Positions 44,174 to 55,677 of a stretch of 64,000 bases of DNA are shown piece after piece. The notes beneath the pieces are model-generated. The model was not told where the DNA came from. It was given only the letters and a program-made list of their open reading frames with translations, and did no database searches. Made by a program: the position numbers and the translations under genes. The stretch is taken from the NCBI GenBank assembly GCA_033807695.1, contig CM066306.1, forward strand, positions 248,001-312,000, given 5' to 3'. This DNA is from Daedaleopsis sinensis (Eukaryota; Basidiomycota; Agaricomycetes; Polyporales; Polyporaceae). The number at the start of each line of letters is the position of its first letter. The first letter of the stretch is position 1.

Positions 44174-45440
44174 TCACGGGAAATCGACGGGGTTCCATGT
44201 GACCGTGCCGTCCTTTCCGCGATCAAGAGCATCGATGGTAGCCATGTCATCCGCATTGATCTCGAAGTCATACAGCTCCGCGTTCGAGACAACGCGCGCC
44301 GGCTGCGCCGACTTGGGCAGTGGTACGAAGCTGTCGAACAAGTCAGTTCAGACGCGGTGGTCGACGGTCGGTCCTACTCACCCCTTCTGGAGCGACCAAC
44401 GCACGAGGATCTGTGCGGGGTCTTTGTGGTACTGCGAGCATCCGTTCAGCGCAGGGTGCGCACCGCAAGGTATGTACTAACATACCTTCTTGCCGATCTC
44501 GACTATTTTGTCGTTCCAGCCTCCACGGATCAGAGGAGAGTATGCCTCGACGACAATACCGTACTTCGCGCAATACTCAGCGATCTTCCGTTGCTGACAG
44601 AACGGATGCAGCTGTGTATGAGAAGTGAGGGACGAACTCACGCACGCCGCACAATGCTTCGTACGTACTTCCAGTTGGTTCACCGCGGGGGTCTCCAGAC
44701 CAGCTGCCTTGATCTCCTCGAGGTGGTGTACGCCACTTGTGGGAGAATTCGTAAGACATGCGTGGATGGGAGCAGGCTCCTGGTACGTACTAGTTCGAGA
44801 CACCGATCGACCGCAACTTTCCTTGATTCCTCGCCTCGATCAACGCCTTCCAGGCCTCCAGCCTCAGCTCCTTGCCGGACATTGGGCTATGAAGGAGCAT
44901 CAGGTCGATATACTCTGACCTCATGGTAGGATGAGCAACCCAGCCTCAGTAAAAAAAGAGACTGCCACAACGCACCGAACTTGAAGTTCTTCAGCGAGTC
45001 GTCGATCGCCGCGAGTGTCTTTTCATACCCGTGCTCGTTGCTGTTCACCTTAGACGCTAGTGGGCACGGCATCAGAACCACGCAGCTCGGTCAGAAAAAC
45101 GTGCGACGCACTGACGAAGACCTTCTCTCGTGGAACACTGCTCTCCCTCACGGCCGCTCCGACCTGCGCCTCGTTGCGGTAGAAACGCGCGGAGTCGATA
45201 TGGCTACTCGCGTCAGAAGCAGATACGTAGAGAGGCAGCGGGAATGAGACGTACGTATAGCCATGTCTCAATGCTGCAAGGCACGCAGCTTTGCATTCAT
45301 TGTTTTCGAAGACACCAAGACCAAGCAAAGGGAGCCCATATCCTGTATGCACGAAGTGAGCAATCCAAGATATGCGCTCGTCTTGGAAGCTTACCTGAGG
45401 TCAGCTTGACAGTCGATGTCAGGGAGAGCGTGGGCGACAT
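44174..45440 (-). CDS. Aldo-keto reductase, array member c
   Basis: Nine exons: 45395-45440, 45255-45342, 45112-45203, 44976-45056, 44791-44914, 44669-44735, 44486-44611, 44382-44431, 44174-44330; 276 aa. The tetrad is Asp48, Tyr53 (HIDSARFYRNE), Lys78 (TSKVNSNEHGYE) and His111 (LMLLHSP). The barrel end carries [20 protein letters not shown] and WNPVDFP. A TATA box (GTATATATATTGC on minus, about 45487-45497) lies about 50 nt upstream. It is closer to member b than to member a in sequence and exon length. Likely role: NADPH-dependent reduction of carbonyl compounds, for example aromatic aldehydes in wood, but the substrate is an inference. Confidence 0.92.
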
Positions 45441-45755
45441 CGTTAGTACGGCAGGGGGCACAACGCCATGCCCGTGTTGCGTCGGGGTATATATATTGCA
45501 CGAGGCGTGCGCGGGAGCGGGAGCTGTGAATTGAGCTGACCTCTTGCTGACTGACAAAATGACGACATTGTCAGAAAATTCAGGAGGATCTCTTATCCTA
45601 TCAGTATAAAGCAGCCACAGGGGCAACTTGTAGTGGAGGACCTCCCTGATCTCCAGAGTCAACTCGCCAAGAACGTCTTCATCAGGGGTGGGCAGTAGTA
45701 TAGCTTACACATATTGTACAATCGTGCATCGATGAACGTGGGGGACGTACAATGC

Positions 45756-46963
45756 TCACGACCGCCAGACCTTCACCGTCCCGTCCGCACTCGCAGTGAC
45801 CAGCTCTCCCGCCTCGATCGGATGGTGTTCGACCCAAGTGATGACCTTGTCATGTACCCTCGGGGGCGGGTGTGGCTGCAGCGGCGCCGCCTGCGCGTTC
45901 GCGTCTTGGTCAGTACGGAAGAAAAAAGGGAACAAGAAACCCACCTACATCCACCAAATCCCAAGCCCACACGGCCCCGTCTTCGTCTCCACACAGCACC
46001 GTCGCCTCCCCATGCCCGAAGCACGCGCGGATGCGGTACGAGGAGCTCGCATGGCCCGTGAAGTCGTTCAGCATCTTGCCCGTCGACATGTCCATGAGCC
46101 GCACGTGGCCGTCGAGCGTCGTCGCGAGATAGGTCTGGTTGTCCTGGGAGGGTGATATGGCCGCGACAGGGTCTGGAGGATACATGTGAACCTGCGCTTC
46201 CGGTAGTGAAGAGAGTACGCACGTCCAAGGAAATCCGTCCGTAGTTCTCCCATGCGCAAGTCATACGCGCGGACATGGCCATCCACAGAGCCGGTCAGGA
46301 TGTATGTCCGCCCGACATGAATGGCCTGAACGGAATCGCGTGCATCTTCAAGTGTTTGGATAGGTTGTCGATTTTGTGACCTACGAGGACCCGGTGAACA
46401 TCCCCATTGGAGTGAGTAGATAGGAGTACGCACTTCAAGTCCCACAGCCTGACCGTAGAGTCGTACGAGCCTCCAGTCGTCTAAGCATCTCAGGCTCTCC
46501 CTTCCCTCACAAGCGGAACTGGAACTCACCACTCGCGAGCACGCTTGCGTCCTCGTTGAACTCCACTGCAAAAATCTTGCTCATGTGTCCTGATATCCTC
46601 CGTATCGTCTGCCCCGTCATCACGTCCCACAAGAATACCTGCCTGTCCCCGCCCGAGGACGCGAACCGGCTGTTGTCGTGTGCTCTGTGCGCGCAACCGG
46701 TTCAACTCTTGCACAACTGGGAAATGGCGAGTATATGAAACGCACACTGTCAAGGATAGCACCTCGTATCCATGCGCTGAATACGACTTGATCTCCGTGC
46801 CCAGCTCTGGGTTCCACAGCCTGATTGTGCGGTCTTGTCCGCCCGAGAGCACATATTTTGCCGTGCCTTTGGCGTAGCGAGCAACATGGACGGGCCCTTT
46901 GTGATTGCCAAGTGTTTTATGCAATGTTCGAGGCGTCGTATTGGGACCACGCGAGGGTGCCAT
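45756..46963 (-). CDS. WDR83/MORG1-type WD40 repeat protein
   Basis: Six exons: 46746-46963, 46530-46684, 46434-46470, 46223-46380, 45949-46172, 45756-45890; 308 aa, the usual length for this family. The whole protein is a seven-bladed beta propeller. Blade motifs include LSGGQDRTIRLWNP, FASSGGDRQVFLWDV, SGSYDSTVRLWDL, LTGSVDGHVRAYDLR, ATTLDGHVRLMD, LCGDEDGAVWAWDL and ASADGTVKVW. The start (MAPSRGPNTTPRTLHKTLGN) and the phrase HKGPVHVARYAKGTAKYVLS are close to WDR83/MORG1, a conserved eukaryotic scaffold linked to MAP-kinase modules and to the spliceosome. That identity is from family knowledge. It is divergent from the hydrolase gene at 47438, with a shared 474-bp upstream region. Single-copy housekeeping role expected. 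Confidence 0.9.
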
Positions 46964-47437
46964 AGCGCAGAGATTATGGCTCGAGTATGGAGGAGGAGGA
47001 GATGGATGCAAGCAGGAAGCAGGCAGGAATTCCGAATCAGGATGCAAGCAAGATGCAAGGGCGGGCAGCAAGGCACGCAACTACATGTACAAGCGCCCAA
47101 TCATAAACTTGAACGTGACCTGGAGTCGAAAACCCGGGCAACTTGCAAGGCCCCTCAGGCTCCCTCAGGCTCCTCCTCCTCCTCGGAGTCGTAATTGGAC
47201 ACCCTCCTCGATCGCGCTCTGCAAATTGCAATAGTCGAAGCTGAATATTTGTAAGTACCCAGCGTAGTTAATCCAAGCTATCAAGTAGATCGATGGTACT
47301 CCTGCGACGCTGCCGACGCAATACATATATCGCCTCAATACTACATGTCGTCATTACTCAGCACATACCCATGCTCCTTGCAAGCATCGGACATCCGCAC
47401 CTAGGATCGCCTCGTCTCCTTCTCCCATACCTCCACT
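46964..47437. promoter_or_regulatory. Shared upstream region of two divergent genes
   Basis: 474 bp between the start codons of the WD40 gene (46963, minus) and the hydrolase gene (47438, plus). It contains a CTCAGGCTCC repeat at about 47152-47172. ATACATATATCG near 47321 could serve as a TATA element for the plus gene. Confidence 0.5.
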
Positions 47438-48582
47438 ATGTCCTCTCCAGCAAACCCGCTCGAAGGAGTCGAGGCTTTCATCTTCGACGTGTTCGGCACC
47501 GTTGTCGACTGGTATGGCAATATCACGAAGGCACTCGCGGCGGCGGCGCCGGACGGTGTGCAGGAAGGTGCGCCAGTCACAGAGCACTCGCAAGCCTCCC
47601 AGTAGCATCTGAGACAGACTACGCAGACTGGGACGCGTTTGCTAACGAGTGGCGAACGGGATACTTCCAGCATGCGTAGGTGACTCTGCATTGACTCAGT
47701 CAAGTTGGAGGCCAGTACGTCGTATTCAGCATGAGCTCGACAGACGTCGCATTGCAGGTGGCGGCGAAGGCCCGACGAACATGGACATCGTGCACAGACA
47801 AGTGAGCAGAGCAAAGCCATGAGCCCCCCAAGGTCTTGACCATGCCGGACGACGTCATTTCATACTGTGTCTCGTAGATCCTCGACGCCTTGCTGGAGAA
47901 GCCGCGCTGGAAGGCACTCGCGGAGGCCTGGGACGACGAGAAGAGGCAGACGTTGGTGATGGCATGGCACAAGGCTCCAGGTACGTCCTTGCATTGAAAG
48001 GAACAGACGGCAGCGTCGTATCGCAACTGGATATCGCAGGCTGGCCAGACTCGTCCAAGGGCATCTACGCGCTCAAGAAGAAAGCGATCGTCGCCGCCCT
48101 CTCTAACGGGAACATCCGCTTCCTCATCGACCTGGTGCGCGTGCAGATCCCCCGCAGTTCTCCGTGTATCGCTGAGGCATGTGCTGATCATGTCCGATCT
48201 ATCCAGGCGAAGAATTCGGATCTCCCGTGGGACGTAGTCTTCTCCGTCGACCTCTTCGGGACCTGCAAGCCGTGAGTCGCTCGCTCCATCCACGCCCTAC
48301 GCACGATGGCGGAGACGAGTACTCACCTGGCATGTACAACGCAGCAACCCGAAGGTCTACCTCGGGGCGATCCACCACCTCAACATCCCGCCCGAGAAGT
48401 GCGCCATGGTCGCCGCACACCTCTGGGACCTGCGCGCGGCGGCCTCGCACGGGATGAAGACAGTGTACGTCCCGCGCATCACGGATGACCCGGAGGACAG
48501 GGAGTTCGTGAAGAGCAAGGCGGAGGGAGGGGAGGTAGATGTCTTGGTTGGGTCGCTTGAGGAGTTGGCGGAGCTCGCGTAG
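47438..48582 (+). CDS. Haloacid dehalogenase-like hydrolase (2-haloacid dehalogenase type)
   Basis: Seven exons: 47438-47567, 47618-47675, 47744-47801, 47878-47980, 48040-48134, 48207-48271, 48345-48582; 248 aa, typical for the L-2-haloacid dehalogenase branch. HAD motifs are all present: motif I FIFDVFGTVVDW with nucleophile Asp17, motif II LSNGN (Ser138), motif III Lys169 in FGTCKPNPKVY, and motif IV AAHLWDLRAA (Asp198). The cap region carries GGGEGPTNMDIVHRQILDAL and WPDSSKGIYALKKK. Members hydrolyse small halogenated acids or phosphate esters in the cytosol; many fungal copies have no proven substrate. Exons 2 and 3 were joined through CAT GC|A CGT, which restores the family sequence HARRIAGGG; other acceptors nearby break the frame. 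Confidence 0.9.
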
Positions 48583-48832
48583 GTGCGGCGCGGCGCTTTG
48601 GGGGTAAATAGTCTGGAGTCCCGGGATTCATGGTACATACTGACTTTCTGGGTCGGTGATGAAGTCGGATGAGGAGGTGTATGAGTATGCGCACGAATGG
48701 AATGTTTGTCTAACGCTTGGCAAGATAAAGATATCAATGTGTCGGGTTCCCATGTTGGCGCCGCTTGTACTAGAGTCGTGGAGCACAGACTTCACAGGTC
48801 TACGATCACCATAGCCCGATGTTTGACTTCCG

Positions 48833-51800
48833 CTACACCATTTCTTCCGGAAGGATCGGTGCACTAGCCTGGTGCTGAGGGCCTGATCCTGCGGCAGGTG
48901 CGGGTGGGACAAGCTCGGGGAGCGTAGAAAGGCCGGGAGACCGCAGGATCGAGGATCGTCTCGATGAAACAGGCAGGGGAGGCAGAGGCACTGTAGCAAA
49001 CAGTAAGTCTCAGATCGGCGCACAACCTGCTCTGGAATTTGTGACTTACGTGTGTTGTATAGCGACAAATTCCGCGCAGGCGCGAGGTGTCGCACTGGGC
49101 GGACAGCGGCTGGCGGAGGAGGGGAGACGTGGCTGGGCAGGTGCGACGTCTTCTGGAAGAACGGATCCGGGAGAGGGCTGTCCGGGAACTCGTCTGCACC
49201 TTGGTTTGCACTGTCGCCTGGTATAATGACTGTCATCGGTTCTAGCGGTAGTCGACGTGAGTCCTGTGTTGCTGAGTGCACAACGGTCCCGAGAGACGCA
49301 CCAAGTTCCCATGTGTCAAGCATCTCAATCCACTGGGGATCAAGCACTTCCGAGGCATCTCCTACGGACGTAGTATGGCTAGTGGAGAAGGTGATACCCG
49401 GGGCGCCGTTTACAAGTCCTACAGAGTGTGCTTCTGGCGTTCTGGCCGGGTCTGTCTGAGCACGCTGTCCCTTTTTGTCGTGTGGGAGATGTCCTACGAC
49501 GATGACGACACATTGTGAGGAATAAGCTTTCTTATCATCGGCAGTACACTCACCAACAGCAATTGGAACAGACTTTACGTCGCTCTGCCTCCCTTCGGTT
49601 TTACTCTGCTGTAGCTTTACGGTGTTCTCCAGATTCGAGAAGGCTTTCTTGATCAGTGTGAGCGCCCAGCGAGCACCTTGCGACGCCGTCTGGCCAATGG
49701 TATTCACAACCGCGGCGTGTTCGAATTCCTCCTCAAGAACCGCGATTGCGTCCCTGTATCCTTCGATCAAGTCATCCGTGACCAGGATGGCTGTATCCTT
49801 GCCGCCGGTTAGTGCTTGCAGGAGAGCAGGCAGCTGAGAGTAAAGGAGACCCCATAAGACGGCTTCCTTTCGTAATCGCCGTCCCCGCCAGAGCGGGGAA
49901 TGAAGGAAGAGCTTGAAGCTTCGCAGGACGTTCTGTACACGTGTTGTAGCCGCCTCGAGGCGAGTGCGGTGTCGGAGGAGGTACTTGATGATGTACTCGA
50001 CACCCGTGAGGTAGTGGCTGACCGACTCGAACCTGTCCAAGTCGACGAGCTCCTCGAACTCGGCCGGCTTCACAGGGAGAGTGGACTCCACTGCAGTACC
50101 GTCTCAGCATACGATACCTCCAGTCGATATCTGAGAACATACCGTCTCCGAGGACCGACGAACCCAGCGCAACACTGTCCTCTGCGTCGATGCGCGCATG
50201 CTGCAGGTACGCTAGCATGTTCTCGAACGCCTCCCGCACCGCGATCCGCCGCACGACCAGCTGTGACATCGCGAGCAGGTAGAGCATCCCGAGCTTCGAC
50301 TTGGCGGGCGAGAGCGGATGGCGCGGCATCGCCTGCAGGACTTTCCTGATCATCCCTTTCTTCGGCTCGTTGGTGACGAGCGAGAGAACCACGAGCATGA
50401 AGGGCATGACAGGACGCCACACCTTCCACTCGCGGGAGTCGAACTTCTCTGTGACGTCGCGCAGGAGCTCGGCATACCGGATGGACATGCGCGCGGAGAG
50501 CGCGTCCATCTCGGAGAGGTAGGGGATCACCGTCGTGTTGAGCATGGACTTGTCGAGCGTGATGTAGTACGCGGTGAGCGCGAGGGACTGCTCGAGCTCA
50601 GAATGCCTCGCCTCCGCGTCGGGCTTTTCGCGGGCGTTCCAGCTGCGGAAGCTGCCCATTGTCGCGGTCCGTTTCAAAGCGGCGCGGGTGCCGTCGCGAA
50701 TGCGCGCATAAAGCACATACTTGCGCGATGTCCACGACTTCTCTAGTGCCGTTTGCTGTGCTAGTGTTGTTGCCGGGTGCGTGTGTGTGGCTTCAGGCGC
50801 GAGCGCAGAGCGATCTGCTAGAGCTGCCTGGTGCGCGAGCGCCGACTGGTGTGCCAGCCGCTCGACAAGCCTGAGGACTTTGGACGAGACCCGCGCGAGG
50901 TATTGTGCACCGAGCAGCACGCTCAGCGCTTGCGGAGACTGATAGCAGCAGTCCGAGTAGAAGATGGGCAATAAAGTCGTCGCGGAGATGAAGACGATGA
51001 GCACGCCGATGGGGATTGTAGCGGCGATCGCGACCGACGGATGAAGCGTCCATAGGAGAATGAGTAGGCCAGTGAGAAAGAGGCCCAATGCGGCTTGGAG
51101 GAGCATGGGAAGCGCAGCTATGATCTCAGGTACTCGCCACTTGACTATGTTGTCGTACCGGTACTGCCTGAGACGAGCTACTTCGGGCGACATCCCTGAC
51201 AAGCTCTGGCTGTACTGATGCAGCCATTGCTTGACAAGCACAGCAATCGCTGACGCGGATAGGGTGCATACCAAGGACGAGAACCAGAGTGCATTGATCC
51301 AGACGGCATGTCGTGGGACTGTGAAGGATGCGTCCGCTGCGGGTGCAAAGGGCAAACTCTGAGTCGAGTTGACGAAAGTCGAAGAGATAGAAAAGCTATC
51401 GATCTGGTTTGATAGGTATGTCAGAGCGAGCACAACGGTGTCTGTGTTGTCCGGCTGAAGCAGAGGGTACGACTGCACGATAAACGCGGTCAGTGCTGTC
51501 GAGAATAAACCGGCCTGCGGGCGATGACGTGTCAGCCTGTTTTACGATAACATATGCAGGGCTGATACCACTCACAAACACAAGGAGCATGTCGAGCTCC
51601 GCGTTCCATCGTTTGAGCCTTTCTTCGTAGTGGCGCTCGACGGCCGTCGCACAAGACTTCCAAGCCTCTTCGCGTTGTTGAGGAGAGTACCCAACGAGCG
51701 CCGCGTTCCAGCCAGTAGACTATCATGATGATCGTTAGACTAGGTATCACACGCGAAGACTGTCATGGAAAGAACGAACTTTAGCAGAGGAAGAGTTTCG

Positions 51801-51944
51801 CACAGTCATCGTACGCTGAGATACGGTGGTTGAAAGGATCTCAGAGGACGATGTTCGAGGGGATGAGAGTGTAGCATATAAGTCCGGCCTTAGTACCAGT
51901 GCGAACGCCCGTCGAGAAGTCCTGTCAACATCGCCATGGTCCAT
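48833..51944 (-). CDS. DUF6535-type membrane protein
   Basis: Six exons: 51780-51944, 51576-51719, 50143-51514, 49554-50090, 49050-49493, 48833-48990; 939 aa. The N-terminal third is the DUF6535 domain, with W...LDMLLVFAGLFSTALTA leading into span 1, then IVQSYPLLQPDN. The motif HAVWINALWFSSLVCTLSAS lies in span 2, VKQWLHQYSQSLSGMSPEVA follows, and two further spans follow (LPMLLQAALGLFLTGLLILL and IPIGVLIVFISATTLLP). About 700 residues of largely soluble, helix-rich sequence follow, ending in a Ser/Pro-rich tail. The family is abundant in Agaricomycetes and uncharacterised. The start at 51944 is preferred over an in-frame ATG at 51809. The 49494-49553 intron is a multiple of three, so it could be retained without a frameshift. 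Confidence 0.85.
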
Positions 51945-53070
51945 CAGATAGTCCCATCGAAGTCCCTAGAAGTGCATTGCGTCACTTTCCACGTCCAGAA
52001 TCGACCGCGTAGAATAAATGGCAAACACAAAATGCAGGGGCTGTTCATGGCGGTGTGGACTCGGCAAGAGCCAAGAGCACTCGAAGGTAAGGGGGGGGTT
52101 TAATGATCTCGGCGCTTCTCAAACAATGCGGGCATTTGCGGAAGAGGACTCCGAGAGACCGGGCAGAAAGCTATCCGCCGGTGGCCGCGATTTACTTGTA
52201 GGTACTTGCCAGGTAGTAGATTAGGGTGCTATGTCGCGTTATCCAGGAGAGAACGGCATGGAGGTCGCGCGACCGGCGCCTTACTCCCACAGTCGACGCG
52301 CGAGTGTACGCTTTAAGGAGCTACGTGATACACTTAGGCGTCGTGCAGGCCCACGATGAGGCGCAGGTGGAATGGTGCGGGTCTCCACACTAGCGACATC
52401 GAGCGCGAGCAGTTGAGCAGCGCACCGAAGAGAGCGCTCCGAGGTCGATCACAGGCGTGGTTTGTCCGTGCGGCTAAAAGTGAGAGCAGATGTGCGCGAG
52501 GACCAGGAGAGTTGTCTTCGCAGCGTTGGAGTGGGGCACGTACCGTCTTGTGCCGGGCGTTAGCCTCGAGCCGCTCCAGGCAGGCGCGTGCACCACAGGA
52601 GCTGGGCCCCATCGGAAGGAACTCGATGCAAGCCGTCGTCAACGATGAGCGGATGGATACAAGCCGGTCCGCGAGGTAATGGTGTATTGTGAACTCTCCG
52701 TAAAGGAGGTTGCGCCGACAAGGACAACCCTGGGCGAATTTAGGCGTCAGTAGCCTTCGGAGAGATCGTGCGTGAGTAGTGTCGAGAGGCATGAGGGTGA
52801 GCGCAAGGACAGAGGTTGGCCTTGCTGAATATAGACCTACAAGCGCGTCTCATATTTTGCTCTATCGCCATCGCAGGGTTGAGATGTGTGACCTAGTGCA
52901 CAGTAAAATGCCGCGTGTTCAGTCTAGAGAGCATATTCAACGCAAAGAATGGACGTACCAGGAGTTACCACGTACATCGCGAACACTTCTATATAGCAGA
53001 CTAATTTACAGTGGTCAATACAAAAAGAAGATTATAATGATAGCACGCAAACTCAAGTCCAACCACGACT
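51945..53070. other. Intergenic, no gene supported
   Basis: Short frames on both strands lack splice or family support. A run of Gs lies near 52090. Confidence 0.5.
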
Positions 53071-54902
53071 CTATATATCGAATCGCCGGACCTCTACCTC
53101 GGAACCAGTCGAGCTGACAATCCTACGATCGTCGAATGCGATCGTACCTCTCACACCAGCTGCCAAGCGACGCACGACGCCGTTCCACGCCTCGGCACGC
53201 TCTTCGTCTTCCTCGTCATCAGTCCCGGATCCACCCGCAAGCCCGCTGCTGACTTCCGTCCCCGAGCCCGCTTCGAGGTCCCACACCCAGATGCTCCCGC
53301 TCACGCCCAGGCTCACGCATCGTCCGTCAGCGAGCGCGAGGGCGCACACGGGCCCGAGCTGCCCATGAAGCGTGCGCACGAACGAGAGCTTTGGTGCGGA
53401 CGAGCTCGACAGGGATGCAGGGAGATGGAGGCGGTAGAGCTGCAGACCTGACGCGCTGTGCAAGCTCGAGGAGGGGTACGCTGACCCAGTGGACGAAGTT
53501 GAGCCTGCGGAGGGGGGAGTGGATGTGGTTCGCGAGGCGCTCGGAGGGTCGTCCGCTCTAGATAATGCCTGTCCGGGGGCAAGGACGACCCATTTGCCGT
53601 CGGTCTGTGTGTCCGCGACGCGCGCAACCTTCCGCCCCCATTGCTCGCGCACGATGCGCATCTTGTGCTCGTCCACGAACCCTTGAGGAATGTCGATCGC
53701 CCTTGTCGTGCGCGTATTCGTGACGTGCATGCGCTCGGAAGGCGAGTTATCAATGATCAGCTCCGTGACTCCGACAGTCCAGTGGGAAGGATAGACGGGT
53801 ATCGCATATGCAAGAATAAGCTTGTAGGTTGTCGCGGATGGGGTGGAGAGCACGAGTGAGCTAGGTGGGTACGATGTGAACGACGTGAGGGTTTGGGTGA
53901 GTTTCACCGTGTCATCCGATAGATCGTACAGCGAGAGGTGGAAAGACTGTGACAGCGTAACGAGAAGTGGATGGTGGTAAACAGCCTGGACGATAGGTGC
54001 AGTGCGCGAGCTCCTGCCGGAGGGAATGAAAGTGAACAACCGCGTTGAAGAGGACGGCATCTGATGATCTATCGAGTATGCTGCAAATTCTCCAGTTGAC
54101 AGGAAGCATGCGAGCCGACCGTGGTGACCGGAAGTAGGAGGCGACTGATCCAAGGCTAGGGCTGTGATATGTACTGGGTTGCCGGAGCGAGCAGAAGAGC
54201 AAGAGAGCGCGTGGGACGCGTGAGCTGGGGTCGATAGCAAGATGGTAGGGGTGTGACAGGGTCGAGAAGATGCGGCGATGATAATGTTGCCGGCGAGGAG
54301 AATGTATGTCGGACTTAGCTGTGGAGTCTGCGCGAACAGTCCTACCGACGACGTGACAGGTAACTGCTCTATTGAGCAGCGACCTACAATGCGACGTGTT
54401 AGTCGTAGAGCTCGATGCGAGGCTTAAGAGAACACTGCGCACCTGTACGCCAGTTCGAACTGATGCGAAACATCCATTTCCAATCCCTCACGTCGTCGGC
54501 CCTTGCACGGCCGGGCAGGGGCTTCACTACGCGACCGTCATCTCTCGCGATGAAGCCTCGAGCCCCGCGCAAGCGCATCCTACCAAACTCGTTGATGTAG
54601 AGGGACTTCCATAGCTATGTTCGATGAACGTTCAACCTCTCGAGTTCCGGCAATTGTCACGGGTGTGTATGTACCTGGTTGTCGAGCGACAGTCTCGACC
54701 AATTCCTGTTCGTCCTCTGTGTCGTGCAGAGATCCATCCAAGATAGATAGGAGAATATGACGAGTATCACTTCATCGTAGAGCAAGGAGTCGAAAGTTGG
54801 CCGGGGCTGGACGTGATAGAGAGTTGCTGGATCCGAGTCCTGAAGAGTGTGGAGACGCTTCGAGGGAGGTAATGGTGCGGAAGACAGTGTGTGCTTCGAC
54901 AT
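53071..54902 (-). CDS. F-box protein with beta-propeller-like C-terminal region
   Basis: Three exons: 54675-54902, 54443-54614, 53071-54383; 570 aa. The F-box lies at about residues 38-85: LLYDEVILVIFSYLSWMDLC, then TNRNWSRLSLDNQLWKSLY. The large C-terminal part has WD40-like strands, for example ITALALDQSP, LGPVCALALADGRCVSLG followed by SGSIWVWDLEAG, and the last strand IVSSTGSEVEVRRFDI. Spacing is irregular, so the number of blades cannot be counted by eye. F-box plus WD40 proteins are substrate receptors of SCF ubiquitin ligases; the target is unknown. An acidic loop (TDDEEDEE) interrupts the last blades. The frame is open across all three exons and both introns are standard. Confidence 0.85.
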
Positions 54903-55677
54903 TGCGAGAGATAGCCTCCTCCTCGAGCTCGCTGAGCTCGTCCAAGTGAACTTCTGAGAAGGGAGGGATGGGAGGAGGACAAGAGACGGGAACTTGTACG
55001 AGACTGCTGATTATGTCAGCGAGAGGTCGGGATCCGGATTAGGTAATGCCGCCCTGATGCGCCTCGAGCGCTTCTTTCATCTTGTTGGTTAAACTTAACT
55101 TGTTCTTAGAGTAAATGTGCTAGGTAGTTCGCCACAACGACCTCCGGCGCTGACTCAGAAATTTCTAGCTGAACACTCAGAAGAATCATCGTCATACACA
55201 ACAAGTGCTAGCTAGGATTGTCATTATCTCCTTGGTATCAATTATCTCAAACGTCGACCATGCCACTGGTAGGGTGTCAGTTATAAGGCCATACCCTTCA
55301 AAGTAAGAGCGTAGTGAGCTATTACCTCTGTATTCAGCATAGCTGATGAGCGTATTGATGGCAATGCTCTGCCGCAACCTCTTACATCGCGGAAAGTAGC
55401 TCCATGACGCAAAGCCTCGGTGGCTCTGTTAAAGCAGGGCCCACAGGGTGAGAGAAAGCGACGCTGCGGAGGGAAAGCAACAATGGCAAATTAGTGCGTC
55501 GCTTGCGAGGTCCGGGGGCCACGCACTATATAACAGCCCCATAACCCGGCTCACCCTCACTTTCACTTCTCCCAACCACAACCGCAAATCTGTGGTCTCG
55601 CTACTATACCAGCCCGCCCTGAACGGCCGCCACTCACCTCATTCGATCTCACGTCCCACGTCGATACTTCCTGTACA
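54903..55677. other. Intergenic between divergent genes
   Basis: No gene seen. ACTATATAACAG near 55525 is a possible TATA element for the 55678 gene. Confidence 0.45.

Noticed and set aside
52356..52679. Plus-strand 107-codon frame
   Set aside because: Arg/Ser/Ala-rich with no domain, splice partner or promoter; treated as a chance frame.
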